Assembly (NCBI GenBank): GCA_009760855.2
Contig: WPIO01000235.1
Span: forward strand, 167,725-231,724
DNA length: 64,000 bases
Origin: Cristatella mucedo
Lineage: Eukaryota > Bryozoa > Phylactolaemata > Cristatellidae
Reading direction: 5' to 3'
A program made the position numbers and the translations under genes. Of the stretch, positions 54,577 to 64,000 are shown in pieces (positions within the stretch are counted from its first letter, which is position 1; each line of letters begins with the position of its first letter). The notes beneath the pieces were generated by a model. It had not been told where the DNA came from and did not search any database. It saw only the letters and a program-made list of their open reading frames with translations.

Positions 54577-56062
54577 TAGTAAGTTCCAGTCTGAGTTTAG
54601 AGCTAGTCATTCCACAGAATCAGCACTGCATAGGGTGCACAACGACCTTCTTAGGCATGCAGACGTTGGTAGAGTATCTTTGCTTGATTTGCTCGATCTT
54701 ACGGCACCTGTTGATACTATCGATCACCTAGTGCGTCTAGAGCGCCTCTCATCTTGCCAGGGCATCACTGGCACTGATCTGCAATAGTTTAGGCCCTATC
54801 TCAGTGGTAGACTTCCGAGTATTGACGTGAATGGACAAAGATCACCCGAGGTACCTCTGAAATATAGGCTACAACAGGGCTCCGTGCTAGGTCCGGCTCT
54901 CTTAACTTTTTATACTCCCCCTCTTGCTGATGTGATTGCTAAGCACAATCTAGGCTTTCACTAATATGTGGATGACACTGAGTTGTACCTTTGCTTTGAG
55001 CCCTCCCAGCCATCGAGCACCTCACATTCTCTCGACTCACTTGTTGCATGTATTGATGACATCTACACATGGATGGCAGCAAATTGTCTACAACTAAACG
55101 ATGATAAAGCTAACTTATTAGTTATGGGCAAATCCTGTGTCATTCAGAAATTGGAAAGGCTGACGTCTAAGATTGGCTCTGCCAGCATATCTCCTGTTGA
55201 ATCAGCTCGAAATCTAGGGGTCACGTGCCAAAGCGACCACTCGTTAGACGACCACTTCAGCTCCACAATTAATTCTGCCTACTTTCAGCTACATAACATT
55301 GCTAAAATGTGGGCGGGCTTAGATAAGATACCACGTCCAAGTTGTTCCATGCATTTGTGACATCCAGTCATGACTTCTGGAACTCACTGTTTGCTGGCGT
55401 ACCTATATGTACAATCAGGCGATTACAGCCGGTGCAAAACTCTGCATTTTTTCTCGGACAAGCAAACCTGCAGATTCTGTCGTGAGCGTCACAGTTGCAA
55501 CACCACACTACTTCTTTCCGACCTGAACTGGCTACCAGTCAAGCAACGGATCGACTTCAAGGTTTTTATCGCTCACTTTTAGGTCACTTCATTCTTTGGC
55601 TCCGCCTTATCTCTAAGATCTACTTCCCCCCACCGGGCCAAGCATCGTACCACTAGCTTTTGGGAATCCAGCAGTTTACCAATAACTCATACAAACCACA
55701 AATCCTTCGGAAACAATGCATTTAGTTTATAAGCTCGCAAAGCCTGGAACTCACTCCCGACTTGTGTCACAACATCCCCTGACTTAACCACATTCAAAAA
55801 GAACTTAAAAGCACACTATTTAGGACTGTATACAGTGGGTCTCTGTGATTCATCCTTCATGTGCGTATGCGTGCTGACACAGTGCACACACTTGCATGCT
55901 GACCCTGTGCATGTCACCCCTAACCAGGTTATTCATGTGTTGTTTATCAAGCATGCTGTTACTCACCATTCAATCGCGGTTCCCTTTGCAGAAAATGTAA
56001 AGCACGTAGAAAGAGATTGAGCACTCTGATGACGCTTTATTAATTGCATTATTATTGCTATT
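54577..56062 (+). mobile_element. LINE-A copy (RT to 3' end)
   Basis: Plus strand from the RT fingers (FRASHSTESALHRVHNDLL, 54488-54787) through palm (54790-55000, broken by stops; YADD has become YVDD-like near 54965), thumb (55080-55400), C-terminus, UTR (55840-55950), hairpin and tail to about 56062. Stops and frameshifts are numerous; older than the 24 kb and 61 kb copies. Confidence 0.83.
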
Positions 56063-56880
56063 GTTATTGTTTCACAGGCGAAGAGCCGCGTTTGGGGGTA
56101 TACAGTTGTAAGCCAAGGCAGAGCCTGGATGTGGCTGAGGAGGCAGCAGCCACCTCCGCAGGCCTGGTAGACAGGAGCTGAGTCCGCTTCACGAAAGCGC
56201 TGGAACAGCATCCTCGACCGCTCTTAACCGGAGGCTAAGTCGCCAGACCCCCGTTCCAACCCGGTGCTTCAATTCTGGCTATGCCTCTGGTTGTATCTTG
56301 TATAATGAGCTCGGCGAGCACATCACGTGCAGCTTGAGCAAACCGTTCCGTCGAGGGAAACGAGAGCAACGACGCGTTGAGTGAATGAAGAGCTACACTT
56401 TAAATATGTGCAAAAGAGCATCGACAAGAAGGTCGTCTTGGTCTTTACATGAAGTCTGACGCGGCCACACGTCGGTATTTTCAAGCTGGCGGCTCGGCTA
56501 AGATGTCTAGCTGTTTTCGTAATTGTATTCCTGCGTTGAATGATGTTAGGGGGAAATGGTTACTTGTGTGACCTTTGTGACTTTTGTGACTTTTGCTTTA
56601 GGAACACTTTTGTGACCACTATTGCTTTAGGCAAACTCTGCAGCACGGCTTTCATAAAATCCAGGGCTACGACGTCAACGTGCAAGCTTTCGTCTTGAAG
56701 AACCTCCGTGACCTAAATAATAATAGCTAAAAGATTTTGCCTTATTATTAAGCACAGTAGGAAATGAAATGAGGCAATGATCGTTTCTAACGTGTTCGCC
56801 TTAGATAAGGAGGCTTCCAAATATTTGCCTCTGAAAGGTTTGCAAATGACTAACAGTGCTGTAAATGTCGTTGATTTGGA
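56063..56880. other. Unassigned; exon-like start after a LINE tail
   Basis: TGTTTCACAG/GCGAAGAG at 56068-56085 resembles the acceptor and first eight bases of the CARD exon at 25505, but the following sequence does not read as a CARD. Otherwise nothing recognised; a short TTTGTGAC tandem lies near 56570. Confidence 0.3.
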
Positions 56881-56889
56881 ATAGCTTGT

Positions 56890-56962
56890 CAAGCGGACCT
56901 CTGCATTCCAAGCGCAGAGCGAAGGCCGTTGCGGCGGCTGTGCGTATCCGACGCCATTGCCA
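56890..56962. repeat. Local repeat, copy 1 of a 68-base identical block
   Basis: The block from CAAGCGGACCTCTGCATTCC to CGTATCCGACGCCATT recurs without a mismatch at about 57305-57373. Copy 1 runs into a second tandem (CCAAGTGAATGCATTTAA at 56960 and 56997). Confidence 0.85.
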
Positions 56963-57004
56963 AGTGAATGCATTTAATGCATTATCCGACGCCAAACCAA
57001 GTGA

Positions 57005-57105
57005 ATGCATTTAACGACCGAGGTCGTGGACCGCTACCACCGTGAAGTGCCTGGATCGAGATTGAGTTCTCTTATAGCGCTGTATAAATTAATTACAAAT
57101 AAAAC
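57005..57105 (+). mobile_element. SINE-1 3' part
   Basis: ACCGAGGTCGTGGACC, GAAGTGCCTGGATCGAGATT, TTCTCTTATAGCGCTGTATA correspond to the B-box side and hairpin tail of SINE-1; the head is missing. Confidence 0.6.
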
Positions 57106-57159
57106 CACATAGATATGGTAATCTCTGATGTGCCGGTAGCGTTAGATGTTAACGAGGAT

Positions 57160-57440
57160 GCCTGGTGTTCTCTGCCCGTAACAAGACCGATAAATGTGCG
57201 GCCATTATCCGGTCGTTCCTGACCGCTGGCTACCTGTCGCCGGTGGTGGTTAGGCCCTACGTGGTAGGAGCTCTCGGCAGCTGGTGGCCAAAACTGAAGC
57301 TTGCCAAGCGGACCTCTGCATTCCAAGCGCAGAGCGAAGGCCGTTGCGGCGGCTGTGCGTATCCGACGCCATTACCGGCTCGGAACGAATGTGGTCCTTG
57401 TTTTTCTGAGCCCGGATGCGCGGGTGCGCCACCCCGGTAG
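57160..57440 (+). pseudogene. Coding-like remnant of unknown type
   Basis: The open frame includes VVVRPYVVGALGSWWPK and RCGGCAYPTPLPARNECGPC. The first part faintly recalls the C-terminal part of some non-LTR reverse-transcriptase polyproteins. The second has CxxC spacing like a small zinc-binding site. GC content is higher than the surroundings. It ends at TAG near 57438. No firm identification. Confidence 0.3.
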
Positions 57441-57728
57441 GGCAGGGTTCCGCCCGACAATGTGTATAGGCACATTCAATATTTTAGTAAATCCTATGTA
57501 TATGTATATGTCTCAAAAGTGAATACACTCGGAGCAAGTGACCAAAGAACGATGCAGAAGTTGTTAAAGAGCCTGCTGCATCTCAAAATACAAGGCTCAG
57601 GCCATAATTAGTGCGAGGCAAATAAAATGTTCGCGGGTTTATTTTTCAAAGTCGCGCTTGAACGCAGGAATATTGTATTATATTGCTGCTGCCGGTATCA
57701 CAATTTTAGTACAGGCAATCCTTCAGGT

Positions 57729-57935
57729 TCATCCCAACTGAGCGAGCTTCTCTACGAGCGACTCAACTAGTCCAGCTCCATTAGTACCAACCACTTTTTG
57801 AAACCCCAAAAAGTACTCTTTCATCACTGACTTTGAATTTCTAGCGAAGCAGTGGATCTTTGTCATTTTCCAGCGGCTGCTGACATCTGGCGTGCAATCC
57901 CGCATGCAACCGTGATATTTAGCATCCATCGAAAG
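57729..57935 (-). pseudogene. hAT/ZMYM-type (DUF4371) transposase fragment
   Basis: The minus-strand frame reads DCTPDVSSRWKMTKIH then KEYFLGFQKVVGTNGAGL and VEKLAQLG. The order and spacing match the D-TPDVS--E/-M ... E-FLGF--V--T-GAGL---L---L--LG block of DUF4371 transposase-derived proteins. A stop follows directly after LAQLG, before the usual continuation of the domain, so it is a fragment. Confidence 0.72.
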
Positions 57936-58727
57936 AATGTTTAATTATTCCTAAATGTTTAATTCACACCGTTGTCGCTCTAAAGAGCTTCAAATCATAA
58001 TCGAGTCCTCCGTAGAAACGACACGACCCATCGGCGTAAAGAATATAGCTTTCAACTGCTACGCTAGTTAGCTCAGTTTCGAGGCCATTTCGTACCTGGT
58101 CCTACTGCTGATGCAACATGGGACGCTGCGGACCGGAAATTTCGTCTGCACACTTCTCTATTCTCGCCTCGGCGCTTGCTGGGCGCTAGCCTCCCATGTC
58201 TCAGTCGCAGACTTGAGCGCCGAGGGCAACTCAATCGCTTCGTCTTTCACGACTTTTCGCTCAGGCGAATCCACTCTAACCCGTGCACAATGTACAGTGG
58301 CCCGAGAAAATCTTCAATGCAGGCTGGCCTTCCTTTCCCTCGACCTCTTACCGTATTCGTCTGCAGTAATGATGGTTGAAGGCCAAGAACCTGAAAGTTC
58401 TGCAGCCTGCGACCCGCGAATTTCACGGGGTGTAAATTTTATCGCATTATCCAGCCTCCCGAATTTGAGAGGGAGGTTTTATTAGCGGAAAAAAGTCAGC
58501 CATTACTCCTCACTGCTGCGGTAGTGTGCATGCTCGACTAGGAAAAATGCTGAGGTTAGTAGAGAGAGAAATTGTACTCTCACTTTACCCCCAGGTTATA
58601 TTCGATCGCCCAAATTCGTTGGTTATGTGCATTTTAGAAAGTAAAGAAGCTGCGAAAATAGTTGAATCGAAAATTGAAAGTATATGCCTGAAATGCCTCT
58701 CGGATCCCAGAACCCAATCCTCTACTC
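57936..58727. other. No recognised gene
   Basis: A 124-codon plus frame (58111-58485) and an 83-codon frame (58526-58777) lack recognisable domains; the latter runs into the hAT element. Confidence 0.35.
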
Positions 58728-58913
58728 CGGTGGTTCTCAATCTTCCTAATGCCGTGATCCTTAAATGCAGCTCCTAATGTTGTGGTGAACACTAATCTAA
58801 AGTTGTGTGTGCGCAAAATGTGGAAGTGCGTGTTTTCCTTTGGTCTTAGGCGACCCTGTGAAAGGGTCTTTCGACCCCCAAAGGGTTCGCGACCCACAGG
58901 TAAAGAACCACTG
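58728..58913. mobile_element. SPIN-like nonautonomous hAT element
   Basis: Ends CGGTGGTTCTCAATCTTCC and GGTAAAGAACCACTG. The core TAATGCCGTGATCCTTAAAT, GGTCTTAGGCGACCCTGTGA and TTCGCGACCCACAGG corresponds to the copy at 53180 in the same orientation. Target duplication CTCTACTC (58720-58727) / CTCTACAC (58914-58921), 7 of 8 bases. Confidence 0.85.
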
Positions 58914-58921
58914 CTCTACAC

Positions 58922-59430
58922 CAAATTTGACCTGTTCTTGACATCGACAGTGCCAGCATAAACATGTATGCTTTTCTAAATATATATAATTCATAATTCT
59001 CTTGTTGATGGCCCTAAACAAGCCAAATCTCTCTTCCAGCGCTTCACAGATAAAACGGGGTCAAGCCGATGACATCGGCCGAAAAATACATTCACCTTGA
59101 CCTTGGCTAAAACCTGCTCCTTTACAATAGCTGCAAACTTGCAAGGCAAAATGTGCTGCTACCGATTGGCACTCCTTGGACAGTATTAACAGTGCGACGT
59201 CAGTTTGAATCCCACCCAACGACAGAGGACATAGAGAGTCTATCAATCGATTAAAACTCTATTTATCGTGAACGTATGCCAGATGCATGAGGTTCGGTTT
59301 CCTCAAGTTGTGTCATACTCTGTGCTGAGCCGCCTGCAGAGGTGCTCGGGCTCAGGTGCAGGCAAGCAGTGCGACCTGCGGAGAATTCTCCGTGGGTCGC
59401 ACTCACAGCTTACAGCTCACGTGCCTAGTG
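58922..59430. other. No recognised feature
   Basis: Nothing identifiable on either strand. Confidence 0.35.
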
Positions 59431-59980
59431 CTTACAGCTGGTGCACAACTCTGCAGCCAGGCTTGTTCGTCGTAAGCGTGACAGTTGCCACATCACACCA
59501 CTTCTCGTCAACCTGCACTAGCTACCAGTCAAACGACGAATCAACTTCAAGGTTGTGTCACTCACTCTTAGGTACTTTCATTCTTCGGCTCCAGCCTACA
59601 TATCTGATTTATTCTCCAGCCAGGCCAAGCATCGTACCATCTGCTTTCGAGAATCTAACTGTTTACCCATACCTCATACCAACCTAAAATCTTTTGGAGA
59701 CCGTGCATTTATTTTATATTCTCTCAAAGCCTGAAACTCACTCCGACTTTCGTCTCATCCCCTGGCATAACCACACTGAAAAAGAAATCAGAAATCTACC
59801 TATTCGGCCGCGTTCTAATATAGCCCGAGATAGACCTGCATCTACCGGCTCGGCGATTTACTTTAGAATACATTATGTGACCGAATCCGTAGCTTCAATT
59901 TCCGTGGTATATATGGAGCACCTGAATAGATGTGAGGTTCTCTTATGGCTCCAGACAAAGAAAATTATTATATGATATAG
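59431..59980 (+). mobile_element. LINE-A C-terminal remnant and tail
   Basis: CTTACAGCTGGTGCACAACT, CAACCTGCACTAGCTACCAG and CTCTTAGGTACTTTCATTC follow the LINE-A ORF2 end to about 59800. A SINE/LINE-like tail (GAGCACCTGAATAGATGTG, TTCTCTTATGGCTCC) lies at 59918-59980 after a diverged gap. Confidence 0.65.
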
Positions 59981-61375
59981 TGTCATGGGAACGCACAGTA
60001 CCACAGACGGACAATCACTTCAGACAGGCTTAGGTATATCTAGTTCGTAACGCTATTGGTGCAAGAGTCGCAATTAATCCACTGTGCCCTTGCAAAAGGA
60101 TTGCTTGATACCAGCATCCCCCACGACACAGAGTCGACTGACGATTCCCGGACTTGTGGCTCTGTAGACAATCGTAGCCGATACCGAAAGTGAGCACATC
60201 TGCTATTCGAAAAGCTCTCGTCAGCTTGGTCAAGTTCAATACTTCCATTGCGAATAGAAATGAGTTTTTCTAAAGGTAAGACCGAGTTTCACTGTCATAG
60301 TTAAGCGAGCGTAGTCGCATTTCAATAGCGATGATTCAGCACCAAACGCTAGCGTTTCAAAAGTAAGTAGCACATCTTTATAGGAAATCGGATAGCAAGT
60401 TAGCGCATGTGTAAATATCTTTCAAAACACGATCAGAAGATTTTAAGTGCACGATGAACTGCTAAAAAAAACAGTGCCGCACAGCCGACGGCAGCTGCAG
60501 AAGCAAGCCAGTCACCATGCCGGAGCAAACTTTTCGATTTTACTCAGATGTGAACCATGTGTGCGCATATATAAACCACTATCGTTATCAATGTGGTAAT
60601 AACTTATCAAATGCATGCAAAAAGCAAATATACGCTTGTTTCGTGGAATTAAACCGAATGCATTGACAAAGTACAACTGTCCCACCCAAAGCTCGTTCCA
60701 GGCTCCGCCTTCCTGGCTGGCTGGCTGGCTGTGCTCGTCCTGGCTCGATCTGAGTACGGATCGGCAAGGACGGTGTTACCACCTTGTATTTCTCTTCGAT
60801 AACTAAGACGACGTGTCTGGAGCAATGGTTTTCCAATATACCAGAGTTCTGCTGCTTTTTATTTTGCAGAACCATAGCTGCACAGTCAGCTGTGCGGCTA
60901 AGTCAGCTGAATTTCGTAACGTCCTTCTGCTATTCACTCCCAAGCTTCTGGCTTGCTCACTTCACATTGTTTTGATTAGCGTGAGTTCTAGGAAAACCAA
61001 ACTAGGGCTCCCCCGTCAGACTTCTAGATTTATCAACGAGGCCTACTATCCAGTTTGCTAGGGTACTATTGCCTTAATGTAACGACTCAAGATCCATCAG
61101 ACCTTACCCTTATCTCACCAACTTCCTGCTGACCGAAAAGAGTCTTATTTGAATTTAATTGTCACAGCATTAAGTTTAAGTAACTTCCTGCCAGTGATTT
61201 CCATAGGCCTGCCGAAGGAGTGTGGTGGAATAAGGTGTTCCTGCAGTTCTTGCCAGTAAGCCTTGCGGTGCTCCAATTAGCAGGAACACACTATACCTCT
61301 CCCATGAAAATGTAGAGCTTGGCTCTTAATCTGTTTTCCTGTCGTAGAGTATATGTGTGGGCATAGGTTTTTCCT

Positions 61376-61410
<35 letters not shown>

Positions 61411-61692
61411 TTTGCGTGTGTGTGTCTGCTAGTGCACCTGTGTTGATGGGTGTGAATGATGTGAGCAGGTTTTCTTTATCAGTCCGTAGTACCCATGTGC
61501 ACATTGAGCCGTGTGTATGTACATTGTTAGAGCCTTAGAAGAAAGCCTGTGCATTAAGACCATGACGCTTAACAAAATTCTCTTCTTTATCACAGTGGTT
61601 TTGCCGTTTACGTCACATTAAATGTACGATACACTAAAAAATATGCTTCCTTCTACTGCACACTAATCGAAATCTGAGTGCTGCACTGGACG
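59981..61692. other. No recognised gene
   Basis: Small frames only (60030-60248 minus, 60588-60875 minus, 60813-61061 plus) without domains. A GT microsatellite lies at 61377-61427. Confidence 0.35.
61377..61427. repeat. (GT)n microsatellite
   Basis: Alternating GT with two interruptions (GTTTGTTTGCGTGTG). Confidence 0.92.
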
Positions 61693-62250
61693 TTACTGGC
61701 TACCAGTCAAGCAAGGGATTGACTTCCAGGTTTTGTCGCTCACTTTTAGGTCCCTTCATTCTATGGCTCCAGCTTATCTCTCAGATATACTACCCCATCA
61801 GGCCAAGCACCGTACCACCTGCTTTTCGGAATCCAGCAGTATACAAATACCTCGTACGAACCTTAAATCCTTTGGAGACCGTGCATTTAGTTCGTATGCT
61901 CCCACAGCCTGGAACTCCCACCCGACCTGCGTCAGAACATCCCCTGACCTGACCACATTTAAAAAGAACTTAAAAACACACCTATTTATGACAGCATTTA
62001 GTGGGTCCCTGTGATTCGTCCTTGATGTGCTTATGTGTGCTGACACTGTGCATGCTGCCACTAACTACATTTGCATGCTGACCCTGTGCATGTGACCCCT
62101 AACCATATTATTCATTTTGTTTGTTTTTTAAGCATGATTTTACTTACCATTCAATTGCATTTCCCTTTGCAGCAAATGTAAAGCGCCTAGAAAGAGATTA
62201 AGTTCTCTGAGGGCGCTTTATCAAGTACATTATTAATATTATTATTATTA
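61693..62250 (+). mobile_element. LINE-A 3' end, well preserved
   Basis: From TTACTGGCTACCAGTCAAGC through an open C-terminal frame (61733-62014; SLTFRSLHSMAPAYLSDILP), UTR, hairpin (AAAGCGCCTAGAAAGAGATT, CTGAGGGCGCTTTATC) and ATT-rich tail. Close to the copy at 46503, implying recent activity of one subfamily. Confidence 0.85.
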
Positions 62251-62540
62251 AAAGTGATTACACTGTAGGCACGGACTAGCTTATACAAATCGGACATTAT
62301 TACTCTACAGCCATTCAGTCAAGAGCGTATAATCCTTCCTAAAAATGGCCTGCAACGCCTGAATAAATGACGACGTACAAACAACACTAATTACTTATAA
62401 AATGAAGCAAGCTCGCAACACACACAATCACGGGAAGCAGACAGATACACCTTAATAGACCAGCAGGTTGGCAGGCTTGAGAGGGTAGCTGACGTGTTGG
62501 TATTGTGATAGGTCACTTCGGAACAGGAAACACAGACTTC
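62251..62540. other. No recognised feature
   Basis: Nothing identifiable. Confidence 0.35.
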
Positions 62541-62990
62541 GTGTATACGCTATATGAGATGAATCGATGGTGCCGATTTTGAATGTTCAGCTGTCCCATT
62601 TTGGAGTAAGCAGTTGGTTTGCCCATAAGTATTAAGTTAATTGCATCGCAATTCAATTTGAGGGAGTTTGCTGCCACCCATGCGGGATATCACATATACA
62701 CGCAGCAAAAAAAGGTGAGATGATACAACATGCTGGATGGCCATGAGGGATGAAAGCATAAGTACAGTGTGTGTCATCAGCATAGAAGTGAAAGCTCACA
62801 TAGCCGGTAGCATTCAAATCGGCAAGAGGAAGAGTTGAAAATGAGAAAACAAGCAGACCGAGCATGGACTCCGAGGAACCCAATACTAAAGTGGATCGTC
62901 AGGTGACCTTCACCAACTTATATCAAAACTCTGGAGTCTCCACTGGATAGGAGCTGCACCAGTGCAGGACTAAGCACTGAGTAGACAGTC
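62541..62990 (-). mobile_element. Diverged LINE-A-like RT fragment
   Basis: Minus-strand frame with SFHFYADDTHCTYAF (62653-62883), then a diverged DIR-W-A---LKLN-like region to the left. It is more distant from the other LINE-A copies than they are from each other, suggesting a separate subfamily. Confidence 0.65.
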
Positions 62991-63012
62991 ATTTATCGAC
63001 CTCGGAAAACAC

Positions 63013-64000
63013 ATTAATAATAATAATAATGCACTTAATAAAGCGCGCTCAGAGAACTTAATCTCTCTCTAGGCACATTACATTTGCTGCAAAGGAAAAT
63101 GCAATTGAATGTTAAGTAAAATCATGCTTGATAGACAAACAAAACGAATAACATGGTTAGGGGTGACATGCACTGGGTCAGCATGCAAATGTGGTTAGTG
63201 GCAGCATGCACAGCGTCAGCACGCATAAGCACGTGAAGGATGAATCACAGGGACCCACTAAATGCTGTCCTAAATAGGTGTGTTTATAAGTTCCTTTTAA
63301 ATGTGGTCAGCTCAGGGGATGTTCTGACGCAGGTCAGGAGGGAGTTCCAGGCTTTGGGAGCATACGAACTAAATGCACGATCTTTAAAGGATTTGAGGTT
63401 TGTACAGGTATTTGTAGACGGTTGAATTCCGAAAAGCAAGTGGTACGATGCTTTGCCTGATGAAGGAGTAGATCTGAGAGATAGGCTGGAGCCAAAGGAG
63501 GAAGTGACCTAAAAGTGAGCGACAAAACCTTGAAGTCAATCCATTGCTTGACTGGTAGCCAGTGCAGGTCGGCAAGAAGAGGATTAATGTGGCAACTGCG
63601 ACGCTCACGACAGACTAGCCTAGCTGCGAAGTTTTGCACCAGCTGCAATCGCCTGATCGCACATGCCGGTAGGTCAGTAAGCAGTGAGTTGTAGGATGTC
63701 ACGAATGCATGGACCAACTTGGACGTGGTATCCTTATCTAAACAAGCCCGAATTTTAGCAAGGTTATGATCCTAAAAGTAGGCAGGTTGACAGTGGAGCT
63801 GGGATGGACTTTTAACGAAAGGTCACTTTGGAATATGACACCTAGATTGCGAGCTGATTCAACCGGAGATATGCTGGCAAAGCCAATTTTGAGCTTCAGC
63901 CTTTCCAATTTACGAATCACACTGGTTTTTTCCATAACTAGTACGTTAGTTTTATCATCGTTAAGTTTTAGAAAAATGGCTATTATTCATCTCTCTCTCT
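63013..64000 (-). mobile_element. LINE-A copy running off the right edge
   Basis: 3' tail (AATAATAATAATAATGCAC) at 63013, UTR, C-terminus (63334-63717: QLVQNFAARLVCRERRS, PLLADLHWLPVKQ) and thumb (63738-63935: RLKLKIGFASISPVESARN). It is interrupted by a small deletion near 63760-63790 and ends in CTCTCTCT at the window edge. Confidence 0.85.

Overview
The window is animal (metazoan) genomic DNA, most likely from an invertebrate. The evidence is interrupted coding exons with GT/AG splice sites, CARD and Roc-COR domains, L2/CR1-type LINEs, tRNA-derived SINEs, hAT, Harbinger and Gypsy remnants, microsatellites and satellite-like arrays. I cannot name the species. Nothing looks bacterial or organellar, and I see no rRNA, functional tRNA or CRISPR array.

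The only convincing host genes form one plus-strand group. At 7.9-9.9 kb a long open exon encodes the end of a leucine-rich-repeat region, a Roc GTPase and a COR domain (a Roco protein). It carries a consensus 5' splice donor near its end that leaves a phase-1 codon. Downstream are half-CARD exons. First-half exons lie at 23.30 and 47.81 kb, with a dead copy at 22.98 kb. Second-half exons lie at 25.51, 30.38 and 48.73 kb. Both intact first-half exons start in phase 1, and every CARD half-exon junction is phase 0. The pieces can therefore be joined into an LRR-Roc-COR-CARD protein with a choice of CARD cassettes. Each second-half exon reaches a stop codon, so each can end the protein. This Roco-CARD locus is the candidate for an undescribed innate-immunity or cell-death gene; the splicing itself is inference.

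The rest is a repeat graveyard. 0-1.1 kb: Gypsy integrase remnant with a SINE inside it. 1.6-7.2 kb: duplicated LINE-bearing segments, one split by a younger LINE. 10-14 kb: LINE-C nested in LINE-A. 14.3-15.2 kb: hAT-like ends. 15.4-17.3 and 38.1-39.65 kb: a diverged direct duplication with a LINE present in only one copy. 17.4-21.3 kb: duplicated endonuclease remnants, a perfect 21-bp hairpin and a 2.8-kb inverted-repeat structure. 22-31 kb: CARD exons separated by LINE tails and a rearranged LINE. 30-31.9 and 48.35-50.06 kb: a segmental duplication carrying a CARD exon. 31.7-33.8, 36.1-36.7 and 50.0-50.6 kb: a diverged satellite of about 170 bp. 42.8-47.1 kb: a nearly complete minus-strand LINE-A. 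53.2 and 58.7 kb: two SPIN-like hAT miniature elements with 8-bp target duplications. 54.6-64 kb: further LINE pieces.

LINE-A, LINE-B and LINE-C are working names used here. LINE-A has a 3' hairpin and an (ATT)n tail. LINE-B is a diverged relative. LINE-C ends in (ACATT)n. SINE-1 shares the LINE-A 3' hairpin and was probably moved by it.
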